Shown: positions 47,451 to 59,749 of the stretch, one piece after another
Layout of the letters: each line of letters opens with the position of its first letter
Numbering within the stretch: position 1 is the first letter of the stretch
Program-made: the position numbers and the translations under genes
Notes under the pieces: model-generated
The model's database searches: none
Seen by the model: the letters and a program-made list of their open reading frames with translations, nothing else
Told to the model about the DNA's origin: nothing
DNA from: Viscum album
Taxonomy: Eukaryota; Streptophyta; Magnoliopsida; Santalales; Viscaceae
Reading direction: 5' to 3'
NCBI GenBank assembly: GCA_963277665.1
Contig: OY728121.1
Location: forward strand, 1,655,382,062 to 1,655,446,061
DNA length: 64,000 nucleotides

Positions 47451-49297
47451 TCTTGTCTTAGAAGTTACTTGTGATGGTATGCACAACGATTAGATTTCCT
47501 CATATGTGTATAGAGGGATGTAATGCCTTGTGTTTATTTCACACACATGTATTATGGATATAGTTTCCTATGGAATTTGATTATCCAATAAAGACACATA
47601 TGTTAATTACATTTTAATGGTATTAAATGTTCATTTTTGACCTTATGGGCCTGAGTTAGTGTATTTTAATTTTGAACATCCATTCTCATCATTTGTGCAC
47701 TTCATACCTAATGTACACCAATTTAGGCCCAATGATTCATCTGATTTTAAGGAATTAAATTATCTATATTTTAATTTTATATTTTTGTGAAATGGATATA
47801 CACTTCAATATGAACATTTTTCATTCATGGATCAATGGATTATTCATAAATTATGATGAGGATATTTGGTGATGAAAGGAAACAATTCTAGAGATGGAGG
47901 ATTGGACACTAGCCCACAGATGAGAATGTGGGCCCCACAATACAGACCCAATGAAGCCCTAATTTCGTGGTATGATAGAGGAAATATATAAGAACATATA
48001 ATTATTCAGGATATAGTTCTAATTAGGCCTCCATTGTGGTTATTCAGGTGGCCCAAGTTAGAGATAAAATTCTGGGCCAGATTCTGCGTCCCAAAAAAAG
48101 AGTACACCAATTTAATAATATCTCAGCAACCAAACATTTATTTGGGCTGAAATTTTACAAAGAGATAGGAGACATCCAGAGATTCAATTTTTTCTTCTAT
48201 GGACCACTCCAATTCTGCCATATAGAAGGCTATATAGGCGCCTCTATCTAGTGGATGCAAGCTTGATGCAACTTTGGGTCAAGGGTGGAAAAGTCTCATC
48301 TCCCTTACTTTTCACCACCCTAGGCCTACCATACTCAAGTGTGATCCTTTGTACTGTTGGGAGCTCGACTCAAGACTCTTGTAATTTCTATTTAAGTTAG
48401 TGTCTGTGGATGAGTTTATCATCTTTTGAGCTTCCTTTTATTGTAATGTTAGGTTGTGATTTGGTTATCTCAAGTTTCTCTTTCACATGTAAGTTGTTCA
48501 ATTCACTTTAGTTTCTTAATAAAATTTCTTCTTCTCCTCTTATTATGTTGTTCTTAATATCAATTTGATACTTTTGGTTCAAGGTGTGAACTTTTTTACA
48601 CCAAACCTTGTGATATTATCACACAATGGTGGAGTTATCATTTTTTCATTGTTTTTTACTTCTCTAATTTCTACCTCACTAGTCTAATTCCCGCTTCCAT
48701 TGAAACCATAGGATCAATGGTGGGATAACCCACTTATGGGTTGATCTGAGGAAGTAGTAAGGGGATGTATTATATTTCATTTATCACTCCATTAATGGAT
48801 AATAAATTCTTTTAAATGATGTTTTTATTTGATGATTTTAAAACCTCTTCATCCTTATTTAATTTAAGGTTAGACACTTCAATTGCTAATACAAACGTTT
48901 ACCTTGGAGTGCTCAAAACTTTGATCCTTAAAGTCTATAGGTGATTAGTATTAGGGTGTGTAGGCATTAAAATAGTAAGTAATGATTTTTTTATCTCCTT
49001 AAATGAACCCATCTCAAATATAAGAAATTGAAATATTTAAAAAAAAAATGCATCCAATCCACCCCTTGTAATAACCTAGGATCAACCCTTCTCATAATTT
49101 TAATTCACTTAAGACTTTTAGTGTTCACTTAAACCCATCTAAAATACACCCAAAGTTGGCCACTTAATGTCCCAAAATCCATCTCATAGGTTGAATATCT
49201 TAGGTATCTTATTAGGTTTTATTTGATTCGACAACCCAAGCTAGACTACAAGGACCGTTCTACCTTCATCTCTTGGGTAAATTTGATCATGAATCAA
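47451..49297 (+). repeat. Probable 5' LTR of Athila/Tat-like element E (left edge unresolved)
   Basis: Defined by the primer-binding site that follows it at 49302. TATATAAG at 47985-47992 is a reasonable TATA box, and the downstream T-rich text fits R/U5. No second copy is in the window because element D and then the window end interrupt E, so the left boundary is a guess. Confidence 0.45.
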
Positions 49298-49301
49298 ATT
49301 T

Positions 49302-49319
49302 TGGCACCGTTTCCAGGGA
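49302..49319 (+). promoter_or_regulatory. Primer-binding site of element E (tRNA-Asp type)
   Basis: TGGCACCGTTTCCAGGGA differs at few positions from the TGGCGCCGTTGCCGGGGA site characteristic of Athila/Tat gypsy elements. The leader and gag follow directly. Confidence 0.85.
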
Positions 49320-49428
49320 CCAAGTAAGTACCTTAGAAAAAAAACCTTCTTTCACCAACCCCATTCTTATATTCTCACCCAATATCTCTTATCTTGTCCC
49401 TTTCATGCTTTTTTTTTTCTTTTGGCGC

Positions 49429-50201
49429 ATGTCCGCCAACACCCGTGATAATTCAAACATACTAGTTAGGGTGGAAAGTCCTAGGATAGGGGAGTCAAGT
49501 GCACTAAGGGAAATCTTTACATTAGATCCTAATATTCCTAATACCCTAGAGTCAAAAATTGATCCAATTTCAATGGAAGTTCTTCAAAGAAACCAACTCA
49601 TAAACCCAGGTGGGAACCAAAATGGAAATCCAACTGAGGCAGCCCCAAACATGGGGAATGTAGCCGATCAAAACATGAATGACTACCTCACACCTTCCTA
49701 GAAAAATTCCCCATAATACATTAGACACAATTCAAAAGGATAATCCAACTAAATATTTAAACCCCATGTCCCAAACCACCTTCCCACATTCCATGGAATG
49801 GAGTCCAAGATGCCCTACCTTCACGTTAAGGAGTTCAAGGACATTGTAGAAATCATGTGTCCCCCACATAAACTAGAATTAGATAATATGAGGCTATTTC
49901 CTTTTTCTTTAAAGGATCATGCTAAAAATTGGATAATCAATTTTATACCATCATCCATCAACACTTGGAACCAATTAAAATAGAATTCAATAAAAAATAA
50001 TTTCCCCACCACAAAACAAATGCACTTAAAAAGAGCATCCGAAACTTTTTTGAAAAAGAGGAAGAGTCATTCTATGAAACATGAGAGAGGTTCAAAGACA
50101 CCCTAAACATGATTATAAATCATTGGTTTTCTATACCTAAACAAGTGATAATTTTCTATGAAGTTTTGGGTTTGGGGAACAAACAATTCATTGACATGAT
50201 G
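49429..50201 (+). pseudogene. Athila/Tat-type gag, interrupted by element D
   Basis: Starts MSANTRDNSNILV at 49429 and stays open to the stop at 49699-49701. In shifting frames it then reads YLHVKEFKDIVEIM (49817), MRLFPFSLKDHAKNWI (about 49890), SSINTWNQLK, KFFPTTK-like, and FYETWERFKDTLN-like text (50072). These are the retrotransposon gag blocks LRLFPFSLRDKAK.WL, ..TW..L...F and E.W.RFK.LL. The coding ends in NKQFIDMMYN where element D is inserted at 50202; the rest of E lies past the window. Confidence 0.82.
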
Positions 50202-50439
50202 TATAACACTCTAAATATTTTATGGTATGTTTCTCTTAAATACTTTCTATTCATTAGATAGAACATATTTCATGAAGAACTAAGTATTTTTTGAAACAAA
50301 ACATTATAGGAGAAATTTATATGCTATCCATTAAACATAAATTTTCCACTTCTATGTTTTGAATTTTGAAAAACAGTTGTCTAGAGTTGTGACCAGTAAG
50401 TCGTTTGGAGTCTGATAGAACCAACTTTATTTTTTTGAC

Positions 50440-50509
50440 GAATAGTAACATACCCTTATGAATAGTAATATGAATAGTAAAATGACTCTTATAAATAGTA
50501 AATAATGAT
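50440..50509 (+). repeat. GAATAGTAA repeat cluster in the D LTR
   Basis: Four copies of GAATAGTAA or AAATAGTAA within 70 bp, plus one near 50754, all kept in the 3' LTR (58421-58490 and about 58733). The position upstream of the TATA box suggests upstream promoter elements, but no factor can be named. Confidence 0.5.
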
Positions 50510-50972
50510 AATATTTTATTTTACTAAGGTAATGAGATAATGAGATGTTAATTAATTTTTCAATGTAATACAAAACTAATTATACCATTAAATTGTTATT
50601 TTTTTGAATTAACATTGGTTTTATTTAAATATTAAATTAAAAATACATAGAAAATTATTTTCAAAAAATGGAGTTCATTTTTGAATTCTACACATTGAAA
50701 AATGGTTAGGGTGAATTTTTGGGATTTTTCTAAAATACTTGAATTTTTTGCGAATAGTAAAAAATACCGATTTGAGTTTTCAGTAGTTTAATGACATCAT
50801 AATTATGTAATTATTAATATAAAGGTCTATTATAATTTTTTATAGTATATTATGACATGAGGTGTCCCAAGTGGCTTAAACCATGGGCAAATACCATGGG
50901 AAAGCCCATGGTTTTGCAAAAACCACTAACGAAGTGTCCCTTTTAATTAATAAAAAACTCTCTCTTGATTAC

Positions 50973-50980
50973 TATAAATA
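50973..50980 (+). promoter_or_regulatory. TATA box of the D LTR
   Basis: TATAAATA within ATTACTATAAATACCCA, identical in the 3' LTR at 58953-58960. C/T-rich sequence 25-35 bp downstream is a plausible start of the element RNA. Confidence 0.7.
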
Positions 50981-53238
50981 CCCACTCACCCCCTTCGTTT
51001 TCATTCATTACGAACTCAATATACTCTAAGATATGGTGGTATTACCTCCCTAGGAGTCCTCCCAAGGCGTCCTTAATCCCCCAAGGTCCCATCCTTCAAG
51101 ATCTAGGAGTTACTCTACAAGGTAAGGGAATCCTTCATTCTCTTCTTTTAGTCGACACTTCCTTTATGTTATCTATTTGATTTTCTATTCTCATATGTTG
51201 AGGTTTGGTTTTATTTTTTCTTATTACTGTAATTTTTTATTTAAATATTATTATATTCTATTTTTCTCTCATAATTTCATTTTATGAAATTTTAAGCGAC
51301 GTCGTTAGGCTGCCGAATTTTCATAAGGGATCTGTCACCTTTTATTTTATTTTCAAGTTCATCTCTTTTATTTTTCTCTCCTCACCTACTCTACCCCAAT
51401 GACCATGATAAAATCCAGTATCATCTATATACTGTAATTATATCATGTTAATGTAAGAACTATCATCAATATATTTACTCCCTCCCTTTTATTTTTATAA
51501 ATAAAATCAACATTCATGAGGCTCCAATTTATAACCTTTGTGGATGACAGAGTTTCATTCTTCGCTTTCTCCATAATTACTGGTCATGAAACCATTTTAA
51601 TGGTTGAACCAGATAATAATATATGTATTTAATCTCATTAATGTTCTGTAATCCTTATACACTCATAATATAAAATAATAATACCAAACAAGTTCATTAT
51701 GAACAAAACAGCCAAGTTAATCCGAATATTTGTAATAAAATTTTAACTAATGAATCATCATCATGGTATATAACCCAATATAATTATAATATAATTTATA
51801 TCTCCTTAATGTTATTAATAATATATAATAACAATTATGTATGTTTAACCACATTTCAAACGAACTTCCATTCATGAAAGCAAGTAAACGAATCATGGAA
51901 ACCAAAGAAGAAAATGCTTACAAACCAACAAAAGTAAACCTCTTAAACCCATTAAAAGGGAAATGAATAAACCTAATAAGGTTTTATTAATTCAGTTAAA
52001 TGTATAGGAGGTTCTGGAATTATTAATTAATGAATATAAATTTTATTATTCAGGTCATTAAAACAAATTAAGAACATACTCGAGCAAAAGGTAAGGGGTT
52101 TCTCATCTCACTTTCATTTCTATGAGATTTTCATTGTTTGCCACTTATTTCTTGTATGTGGTATATGTGTTATTCCATTTGATATATAATAAAATGATTC
52201 TCTTTATATTAATTTTATTAAATGATTCATTTTATTTTTATTAATTTCTTGTTATATGATTCGATCGATTACATTGTGGTATGAGACTTTGTCTCAACTA
52301 CCTTTACCTTGTGACTAACTTTGTATTGTGCACCCAATAATCCATATGTAGTGTACCTAATTTCCATTTGAGATAAATTTTCATTTGAAATTATATTTAT
52401 ATTAAATATCCATAATCTCATTTCATGGATATGTTTGTTGTCTAAACCGTATACCATTTTACATACGATGTTTATTCGGAAAGTTATTTTAATTGTGGAA
52501 ATATTGATGAATCTGTATACTCTACTCTATACGGATATTGAAAATACATATTTCTCTTGTATTTACTCAATGTATAAATAATTATTTGTACATTAAGTGG
52601 TGGTTGGGGCCCTCTATATCCCCTCTATACATCGGTAGGTCTCATGAGACAAATCAGTTGGCGAAAAACCCTTCGAGTTTGTTTCAAAAAATCAGACGGG
52701 TTTTTACCCATAGAACTAAACTGTTTAATGGTATTATTGTTTCATGTGCCAGATACATGATTTCCAATTAACAAGAATTCTCTTTATTCATTTTTATTTA
52801 TTACTATCCATTAGGTTTTCACCATTACAAAATCTATGGATACGGTTTCATTCTCAGTTTATTAATGGCGTGAGTTTTTTATTTATTCACCATGCCATAT
52901 TGATTATGTCAGATTGATTATGATTCACTTATTATTGTATTCATGCTTCCTATATTTTTAACCCTTACTGAGAATTTGAGCTCAACCCTTTCATTGTTTA
53001 CTTTCAACAGGTGACAAAGAGGAGATCATTTATTGAGTTCTTGTGGATGCAGTTTTTTAGTTTTCATAATGTATTGTATTTTGTAAACTTTTACAATGTA
53101 ATTTGAGTAAAATCAATGTATATAGTTTCTTGAAGACTACTAAAAGAATCGTTCCTTTGGGATTTTCATTCCTTATAAACATGAAAATATCACAAGTAAT
53201 GCACCGGCTCCAGTCTAGAGGGGTCGGGGTGTTACAAT

Positions 53239-53256
53239 TGGTATCAGAGGAAGTTT
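53239..53256 (+). promoter_or_regulatory. Primer-binding site of element D (tRNA-iMet type)
   Basis: TGGTATCAGAGGAAGTTT follows the LTR end TTACA by two bases. It matches the 3' end complement of initiator tRNA-Met (TGGTATCAGAGC), the usual primer of chromoviruses. Confidence 0.92.
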
Positions 53257-53716
53257 TGTAGAAAACATGGAAACTAGAGTAGGAAATGTATAGTAGGGAA
53301 AAAATCCCTAAGGTAGTATTTGAGGAAAAATTTACATGAATGTTTTGGTATTTTGGTAAAGAATATTCTATGTGGATCTTTTAAGAAATACATCCCTATC
53401 TGGATACGAGCAGGTATAGGTGGCTCTGACACAGATGTATCTAGGAGTAAAACCCAAAAACAATTCTTTGAGATAGAATTGAACGGGAAATTGTGCACGA
53501 CAATGGGCCTTGATACACTCTTGGTTACGACACTCCCGGGGGATATGCTTAGGATAATTTACATTTTCTTTACAAGCCCTTATGAGTGAGTTTAATGTAA
53601 ATTTTTCTCATAGAAACCATGTTTATAAGATTAAATATGCATAGAATTTCAATCTATATTGAGAGTTTTTCTATTTGAGAGTCATAAACTAATATAGTGT
53701 ATCCCATTATTTAGAA

Positions 53717-54720
53717 ATGGTGTCTAATGGAATAAGGGGAATAAATACTCATGGGAAAGGTAGGAATCTCACTACTGAGAAATTCAACAAAGTCAATGTC
53801 GGAACAGATCAGATCATGACCGTATTGGGACAATTTACTCAGGTTGTAACGAATAACCATTCCACACCTATGTTGGATTTTTTCATGGGGCAGAAGCCCC
53901 CATCTTTTAGTGGGACTACTAACCCAGTGGTTGCTGAGCAATGGATCAAGTCCCTTGAAAATATATACATGGCATTAAGATGCTATGAAAATGAAAAGGT
54001 AGTACTGGCAGTATATTTTCTTAAGGGAGATGCTGATCAATGGTGGTCCTTGATTCAGAATACCATGGAGGAAGAAGAAATAGAAGATATGGAATGAAGT
54101 ATTTTTTAGGAAATATTCTTCGAAAAATATTTCCCTCGTGAGCAATGAACAGAAATGAAGAGAAAATTCCTTGGCGTAAAACAAATGGAAGAAGACTGTG
54201 TTGTAGAGTATGAGGCTACCGTCACAAGGCTAGCCAATTATGCTATAGATTACGCACATGACTCAGTAGACAAGACTGATCATTTATTTGAAGGTCTTAA
54301 GCCAAGTCTTCAAAGGGCACTGTCTTCTCAAACATTTTCATCATATGATGAAATTGTATCAAGTGACATCAAAACCGAGAAGGAATTTTCTAGATCAAAT
54401 TTGTTCAAGGGGAACCAAGATAAGAGGAGGTACTCTAATAACCAAGGTAAAGGTGAAGCACCAAAGAAGAAAAAGGGAACAAATCTATTCCCATTATGTG
54501 TGAAATGTGGAAATAATCATCTCGGGAAATGCTTAAAAGGAATGGGAGTCTATTATAAGTGCGCAGAAAAGGGTCATCGATCTGATGAATGCAAGGGGAA
54601 GAAACAATTCAAGGATATTCAATGCTACAATTTCTGAGATATGAGACACTATGAAAATGAGTGTCCAAAGCGACAAGGAAACATGCTTCAGAAAAATCCA
54701 AGAGTACAATGGAGAGCCTA
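53717..54720 (+). pseudogene. Gypsy gag with zinc knuckles (element D)
   Basis: Capsid: from 53717 the frame includes PPSFSGTTNPVVAEQWIKSL and LKGDADQWW, the retrotransposon gag motifs. A stop at 54095 and a frameshift are followed by FFEKYFPREQ-like text and 54155-54637. Three knuckles close it: CVKCGNNHLGKC (54496), YKCAEKGHRSDEC (54554) and a third with its second Cys lost and a stop inside (CYNF..RHYENEC, 54630). The C.{2}C.{3}H.{3}C first knuckle is typical of Tekay-type elements. Gag packages the element RNA. Confidence 0.92.
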
Positions 54721-55186
54721 TGCGATTACAACTGTGGAGGTTGAAATTCCTAATGACGTGGTGGAAGGTACTTCAATTGTTTCCTCAAAATTAGCCAACA
54801 CTTTATTTGATTCTGGATCATCTCATTCATTTATATCTTCTCAGTTTTCCAAGAAAATTAGATATGTCCAATTTGATTTAATAATGGATTTGTCAGTCAA
54901 AACTCATAGGGGATGTATCATTGCAACAAAGTCATGTCGAATAGTCCCCCTCCATACACCAAAACGTGTTTTAGTTGCTAACCTTATCATCATACCAATT
55001 ACTAAATTTTATATAATTCTTGGTATGGATTTGTTGTCAAATTATGATGTGAAGATCCGTTGTAAGAAGAAGGAAGTTACAATTTTTGAAAATGGTATAG
55101 AATCCCTTGTATTTAGGGTAGAAACCTCACCACCTAATTCTTATCTAGAACCACCCCTAGTAGCACTACTAAATGCAATACTTTGA
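54721..55186 (+). pseudogene. Gypsy aspartic protease (element D)
   Basis: Continuous frame after the zinc knuckles. LANTLFDSGSSHSFISSQF carries the intact catalytic DSG with HSFI. KFYIILGMDLLSNYDVKI is the second hallmark. It cleaves the polyprotein. The frame ends at a stop at 55184-55186, before the RT, where an intact polyprotein would continue. Confidence 0.92.
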
Positions 55187-55234
55187 GAGGAAGATAAACC
55201 AATATCTACGGGAGAGGAAATAAAACTTCAAATT

Positions 55235-55976
55235 GTAGATGTGCACATAGTTCAAGAGTATGTTGATGTATTTCCAGAGGATTTACCTGGACATCCTCCA
55301 GAGCGGGAAGTTGAGTTCTCTATTGATTTAATTCCTAATGCAAGACCTATATCAAAGACTCCCTATAGAATGGACACTGTGGAATTATTAAAGCTAAAGA
55401 AACAACTAGAGGATGTGAATGGAAATGGATTTATTCGACCTAGTGTTTCTCCATGATGAGCCCCTATCCTCTTTGTCAAGAATAAGGATGGATCCATGAC
55501 GCTTTGCATTTATTACAGGGAAATCAGTGCTATTACAATAAAAAATAAGTATCCTCTGCCCCAGATTGATGATTTATTTGATCAACTTCATGGAGCTCAA
55601 TACTTTTCGAAATATTGACCTTCGATCTAGATATCATCAACTGCCTGTGAGGAAGGAAGATATTCTGAAAACAACATTTCCAACCAGGTATGGGCATTAT
55701 GAGTTTACGTTGATGCCTTTTGGACTGACGAATGCACCATCTGTTTTCATGGATTTAATGAATAGAGTTTTCAAGGAATATATTGATAACTTTGTTATGG
55801 TATTCATTCATGATATCCTCGTATACTCAAAAATCTATGAATACCATGAGAATCAGTTGTGGGTTATTATGAGAACTCTTAGAAGAAATAAATTATATGG
55901 GAAGTTTAGCAAGTGCGAATTCAGGCTTCAATCAGTTTCTTTTCTAGGCCATATTTCCCTAAGGATGGAATCCTAG
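55235..55976 (+). pseudogene. Gypsy reverse transcriptase (element D)
   Basis: [30 protein letters not shown], two stops in place of the usual [69 protein letters not shown] and FMDLMNRVF give a full gypsy RT outline. The catalytic F-I-D-D-I-L is [10 protein letters not shown] here: the first active-site Asp is His. [13 protein letters not shown] ends the domain. Two frames are needed (55241-55456 and 55566-55976). It is inactive. Confidence 0.94.
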
Positions 55977-56079
55977 TTTATCCTTCAAAGACAAATACAA
56001 TCCAAGATTGGCCCACGCCAACAAACATAACTGAGGTATGCTGTTTTATTGGCTTAGCAGGTTACTAACGGCGTTTCAT

Positions 56080-56674
56080 TCAGAATTTTGCCCGACTATC
56101 TAACCCATTAACCAAGCTCACACGTAAAGGAGTTAAGTTTGTGTGGAAAAAAGAGTGCACGGAATGTTTCGAAGAATTGAAAATAAGATTGCTCAATGCT
56201 CTAATTTTGACTCTTCCATCTGGAAGTAATGGATTTGTGATATACAGCGATGCATCAAAGAGTGGGCTGGGTTGCATCCATATGAAAAACCATAAAGATA
56301 TTTCTTATGCATCAAGACAGTTGAAGACCCATGAGAAAAATTATCCAAATCATGATCTTGAGTTAGAAACCGTAATCTTTGATTTGAAAATATGGGGAAA
56401 TTATCTCTATGGAGAAATATTTGAGATTTATACAGAGAACAAGAGTTTGAAATACATTTTCACACAAAAAGAACTCAACATGAGGCAAAGGATATGGCTC
56501 AAGTTACTCAAAGATTATGATTTTTCAATACACTACCACCCAGGAAAAGTGAATAAGGTGGCAGATGCATTAAGTAGGAAGGATCATGGACTTCTGACTC
56601 AAATGAGTATTGAGAGAGATCCTATATTTTTGGATCAACTAAAGATGGATATGGGAATTGTTAAGGAAGGGTAA
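56080..56674 (+). pseudogene. Gypsy RNase H (element D)
   Basis: Begins with the RT-RNase H linker ([20 protein letters not shown]) and holds [14 protein letters not shown] (first catalytic Asp), [20 protein letters not shown] (catalytic Glu near the end), [20 protein letters not shown] (the family's TDHKSL, with Asp changed) and [16 protein letters not shown] (last Asp). It would remove RNA from RNA-DNA hybrids. The frame is open over 178 codons, but one key Asp position is Glu. Confidence 0.93.
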
Positions 56675-56692
56675 ACATATTTTCTCTTTAAA

Positions 56693-57940
56693 ATGATTTC
56701 TAAACCATCTTTATTAGAGAATATAAAAAGCTCTCAATATAATGATGAGAATATACACAAGAAAATTAATGCTGTCAAGGATGGGAGACTAGCAGACTTC
56801 GTGTATGAAGAAGGAGTTCTAAAATTTGGAAAGAGGTTATGTGTTTCATCAGTACCTGAGCTAAAAAGGGAACTATCAGATGATTCTTATAGCTCAAATT
56901 TCTCTATACACCTAGGTAGAAAAAATATGTATATAGATCTGAAGAAATATTTCTAGTGGGATAATATGAAGTGGAAAATTTTTTACTACATGTCAAGGTG
57001 TTTAGTTTTTCAACAAGTGAAGGTAGAGAGACAACATCCCAAAGGAGTGATGCAACCTCTACTTATTCCTATGTGAAAGTGGGATAACATTACGATGGAT
57101 TTTATCACTCGACTACCGAGGACACCAAGAAGGAACGATGCAACACGGGTAATTGTTGATCGTCTCCCAAAATCATCACTTTTCCTTCCTATAAGAGAGG
57201 ATTTACCACTTGAGCACCTGGAAAGACTTTATATTCATGAAGTTTTAAGACTTCATGGTGCACCTCTGTCAATTGTATCCGATTGAGACCCCCAATTTAC
57301 ATAAATTTTTTGGAAAAGTATCCATAAGGCTTTGAATACTGAGCTTCGTATGAGTACTGCTTATCACCCCTAAACTGACGGATAGTCTGAAAGGACTATT
57401 AAAACTCTGGAATATATATTGAGGCCATGCTCTCTTGAATTCCAAGGTATGTGGGATCAATACTTACCTTTGGTGTAATTTTCATACCAAAATAGTTTCC
57501 ATTCAAGTATTCAAATGGCTCCATATGAAGCATTATATGGAAAGAGATGTTTAACTCTAACTTGTTGGGATGAAGTTGATGAGAGGAAACTTATAGGCCC
57601 AGAACTTATTGAAGATACCATGACAAAGGTGAAGACAATCCAAGCCCATATTAAAGAATCCCAAAGTAGGAAGAAGAGTTATGCTGACAACCAGAGGAAA
57701 GATTTGGAATTCCAAGTGGGAGATCATGTCTTTCTGAAACTGTCTCCATGGAAGGGTGTCCTAAGGTTCGCTAAGAAAGGGAAACTGAGCCCCAGGTACA
57801 TCAGACCATTTGAAGTTCTAGAAATAATCAGAGCTATAACTTACCATTTAGAGATGCATCCAAATCTCTCATGTATTCATGATGGGTTCCACATGTCATT
57901 TTTAAAGAAATACATGCCAGACCCAATGCAAGTACTCACA
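56693..57940 (+). pseudogene. Gypsy integrase (element D)
   Basis: N-terminal part: EEGVLKFGKRLCV, then a worn zinc-binding region (SIHLGRKNMYIDLKKYF and C.VFQQVK). Core: WDNITMDFITRLPRTP with the first catalytic Asp, VIVDRLPKSSLFLP, RLHGAPLSIVSD (second Asp), MSTAYHP.TDG.SERTIKTLE (catalytic Glu block), and QMAPYEALYGKRC. Then VGDHVFLKLSPWKGVLRFAKK and GKLSPRYIRPFEVLE form the C-terminal GPY/F-type module. Stops at 56954, 57074, 57284 and 57371 among others break it. It would join cDNA to the chromosome. Confidence 0.93.
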
Positions 57941-58148
57941 AATGAAGAAATAGAACTGAAACCTGACTTGTCATACTGTGAAAAGCCTATCGGGATTCTT
58001 GATAGAAGGGAGCAGGTATTGAGAAATTAGACAACTCATCTAGTAAAGTTTCTTTGGAGAAACCAAAATATGGAGGAAGAAACATCGGAACTAGAGGATT
58101 TCATGAGGAAGAACCACCCACAGCTTTTTGGTGGTCTTTATACATAAA
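57941..58148 (+). pseudogene. Chromodomain-like integrase tail (element D)
   Basis: KPIGILDRREQVLRN, a stop at 58028, then THLVKFLWRNQNMEEETSEL and FMRKNHPQLF, matching the chromovirus ending ILDR.E..LRN..IP.VKV.W.......TWE.E..M...YP.LF. The Trp before Glu is Ser. Such tails steer insertion to marked chromatin. Confidence 0.85.
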
Positions 58149-58168
58149 ATTTTGAGGACGAAATTTCC

Positions 58169-58182
58169 TAAGGAGGGAATAA
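58169..58182 (+). promoter_or_regulatory. Polypurine tract of element D
   Basis: TAAGGAGGGAATAA directly before the 3' LTR and preceded by GAGGACGAAATTTCC, the phrase that commonly leads into the tract in this family. It primes plus-strand DNA synthesis. Confidence 0.85.
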
Positions 58183-59709
58183 TATAACACCCCAAACATT
58201 TTATGGTATGTTGATCTTAAATAATTTCTATTCATTAGATAGCCCATGTTGCATAAAGCACAAATTATTTTTTGAAACAAAACATTATAGGATAAAGTTA
58301 TATGCTATCCATTAAACATAAATTTTCCACTTCTATGCTTTTAATTTCGAAAAACATTCATCTAGAGTTATGACCAGTAAGTCGTTTTGAGTCTGATAGA
58401 ACCAACTTGATTTTTTTAAGGAATAGTAACAAAACCTTATGAATAGTAATATGAATACTAATATGACCCTTATAAATAGTAAATAATGATAATATTTTAT
58501 TTTCTTAAGGTAATAAGATAATGAGAAGTTAATTAATTTTTCAATGTAATACAAAACTAATTATACCTTTAAATTGTTATTTTTTTGAATTAACATTGAT
58601 TTTATTTAAAAATTAAAATTAAAATAATTAGAAAATTATTTTCATAAAATTTAGTTCATTTTTGAATTCTACACATCAAAAAATGGTTAGGGTGAATTTT
58701 TGGGATTTTTCTAAAATACTTGAATTTTTCGTGAATAGTAAAAACACATATTTGAGTTTTCAGTAGTTTAATGACATCATAATGATGTAATTATTAATAT
58801 AAAGGAATAGAAGACTTGTGTATAATATATTATGAAATGAGGTGTCCCAATTGTCTTAAACCATGGGCAAATACCATGGACAAGCCCATGGTTTTGTGAA
58901 AACCACTAACAAGGTGTCCCTTTTAATTAATAAAAAACTCTCTCTTGATTACTATAAATACCCAGTCACCCCACTTTGTTTTCATTCATTAAAAAATCAA
59001 TATCCTAGAATCTATGGTGTTATTACCTCCCTAGTATTCCTCCCAATGTTTCCTTAAGCCCCAAAGGTCCCATCCTTCAAGATCTAGGAGTTACTCTACA
59101 AGGTAAGGGAATCCTTCATTCTCTTCTTTTAGTCGACACTTCCTTTATGTTATCTATTTGATTTTCTATTCTCATATGTTGGGGTTTAATTTTATGTGTT
59201 CTTATTATTGTCCTTTTTTATTTCAATATGATGATATTCCCTTTTTCTCTCATCATTTCATTTTATGAAATTTTAAGCGACGTCGTTAGGCTGCCGAGTT
59301 TTCATAAGGGATCTCTCACATTTTCTTTTATTTTCAAGTTCATCTCTTTTATTTTTCTCTCCTCACCTCCTCTATCCAAATGAACATGATAAACTCCAGT
59401 ATCATCTATATACTATAATTATATCTTGTGAATGGAAGAACTATCATCAATATCCTAACTCCCTCCCTTTTATTTTTATAAACAAAATCAACATCCATGA
59501 GGTTCCAATTTATAACCTTTGTGGATGACGGAGTTTCATTCTTCACTTTTTCTTTCATTACTGGTCATGAAACTATTTTAATGATTGATCCAGATAAGAA
59601 TATATTTATTTCATCCCATTAATGTTCTGTAATACTTAGACACTCATAATATAAAATAATAATACCAAACAAGTTCATTATGAACAAAACAACCAAGTTA
59701 ATCTGAATA
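58183..59709 (+). repeat. 3' LTR of element D, interrupted
   Basis: Matches the first half of the 5' LTR up to AATCTGAATA (51717-51728 in the 5' copy reads AATCCGAATATTTG). At 59710 the match stops and TCCACTATATTTACTAAACC begins. The lost half of the LTR should reappear to the right of the window if this is a clean insertion. Confidence 0.92.
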
Positions 59710-59749
59710 TCCACTATATTTACTAAACCTGGGTTCTTCCAGCCTTATG

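Larger units (their letters stand above)
50202..53236 (+). repeat. 5' LTR of element D
   Basis: Begins TATAACACTC (from TGTAACACCC) and ends GGGGTGTTACA, so TG..CA ends are nearly kept. The first 1.5 kb match 58183-59709 closely, including TATAAATA, AAGCGACGTCGTTAGGCTGC (51294 / 59275) and GAGTTTCATTCTTC (51549 / 59530). The second half (from about 51730) has no partner in the window because the 3' LTR is interrupted. Total about 3.0 kb. Confidence 0.95.
50202..59709 (+). mobile_element. Ty3/gypsy element D (chromovirus, Tekay-like), nested in E
   Basis: The most readable gypsy element here: 5' LTR 50202-53236, Met-type primer site, gag with three zinc knuckles, protease, RT, RNase H, integrase, chromodomain-like tail, polypurine tract and the first half of the 3' LTR. 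It inserted into the gag of element E. Its 3' LTR is broken at 59709 by a Helitron-like end; the remaining LTR and target duplication must lie to the right of the window. Frames are longer than in B and C, so D is younger, but stops show it is inactive. Confidence 0.92.
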
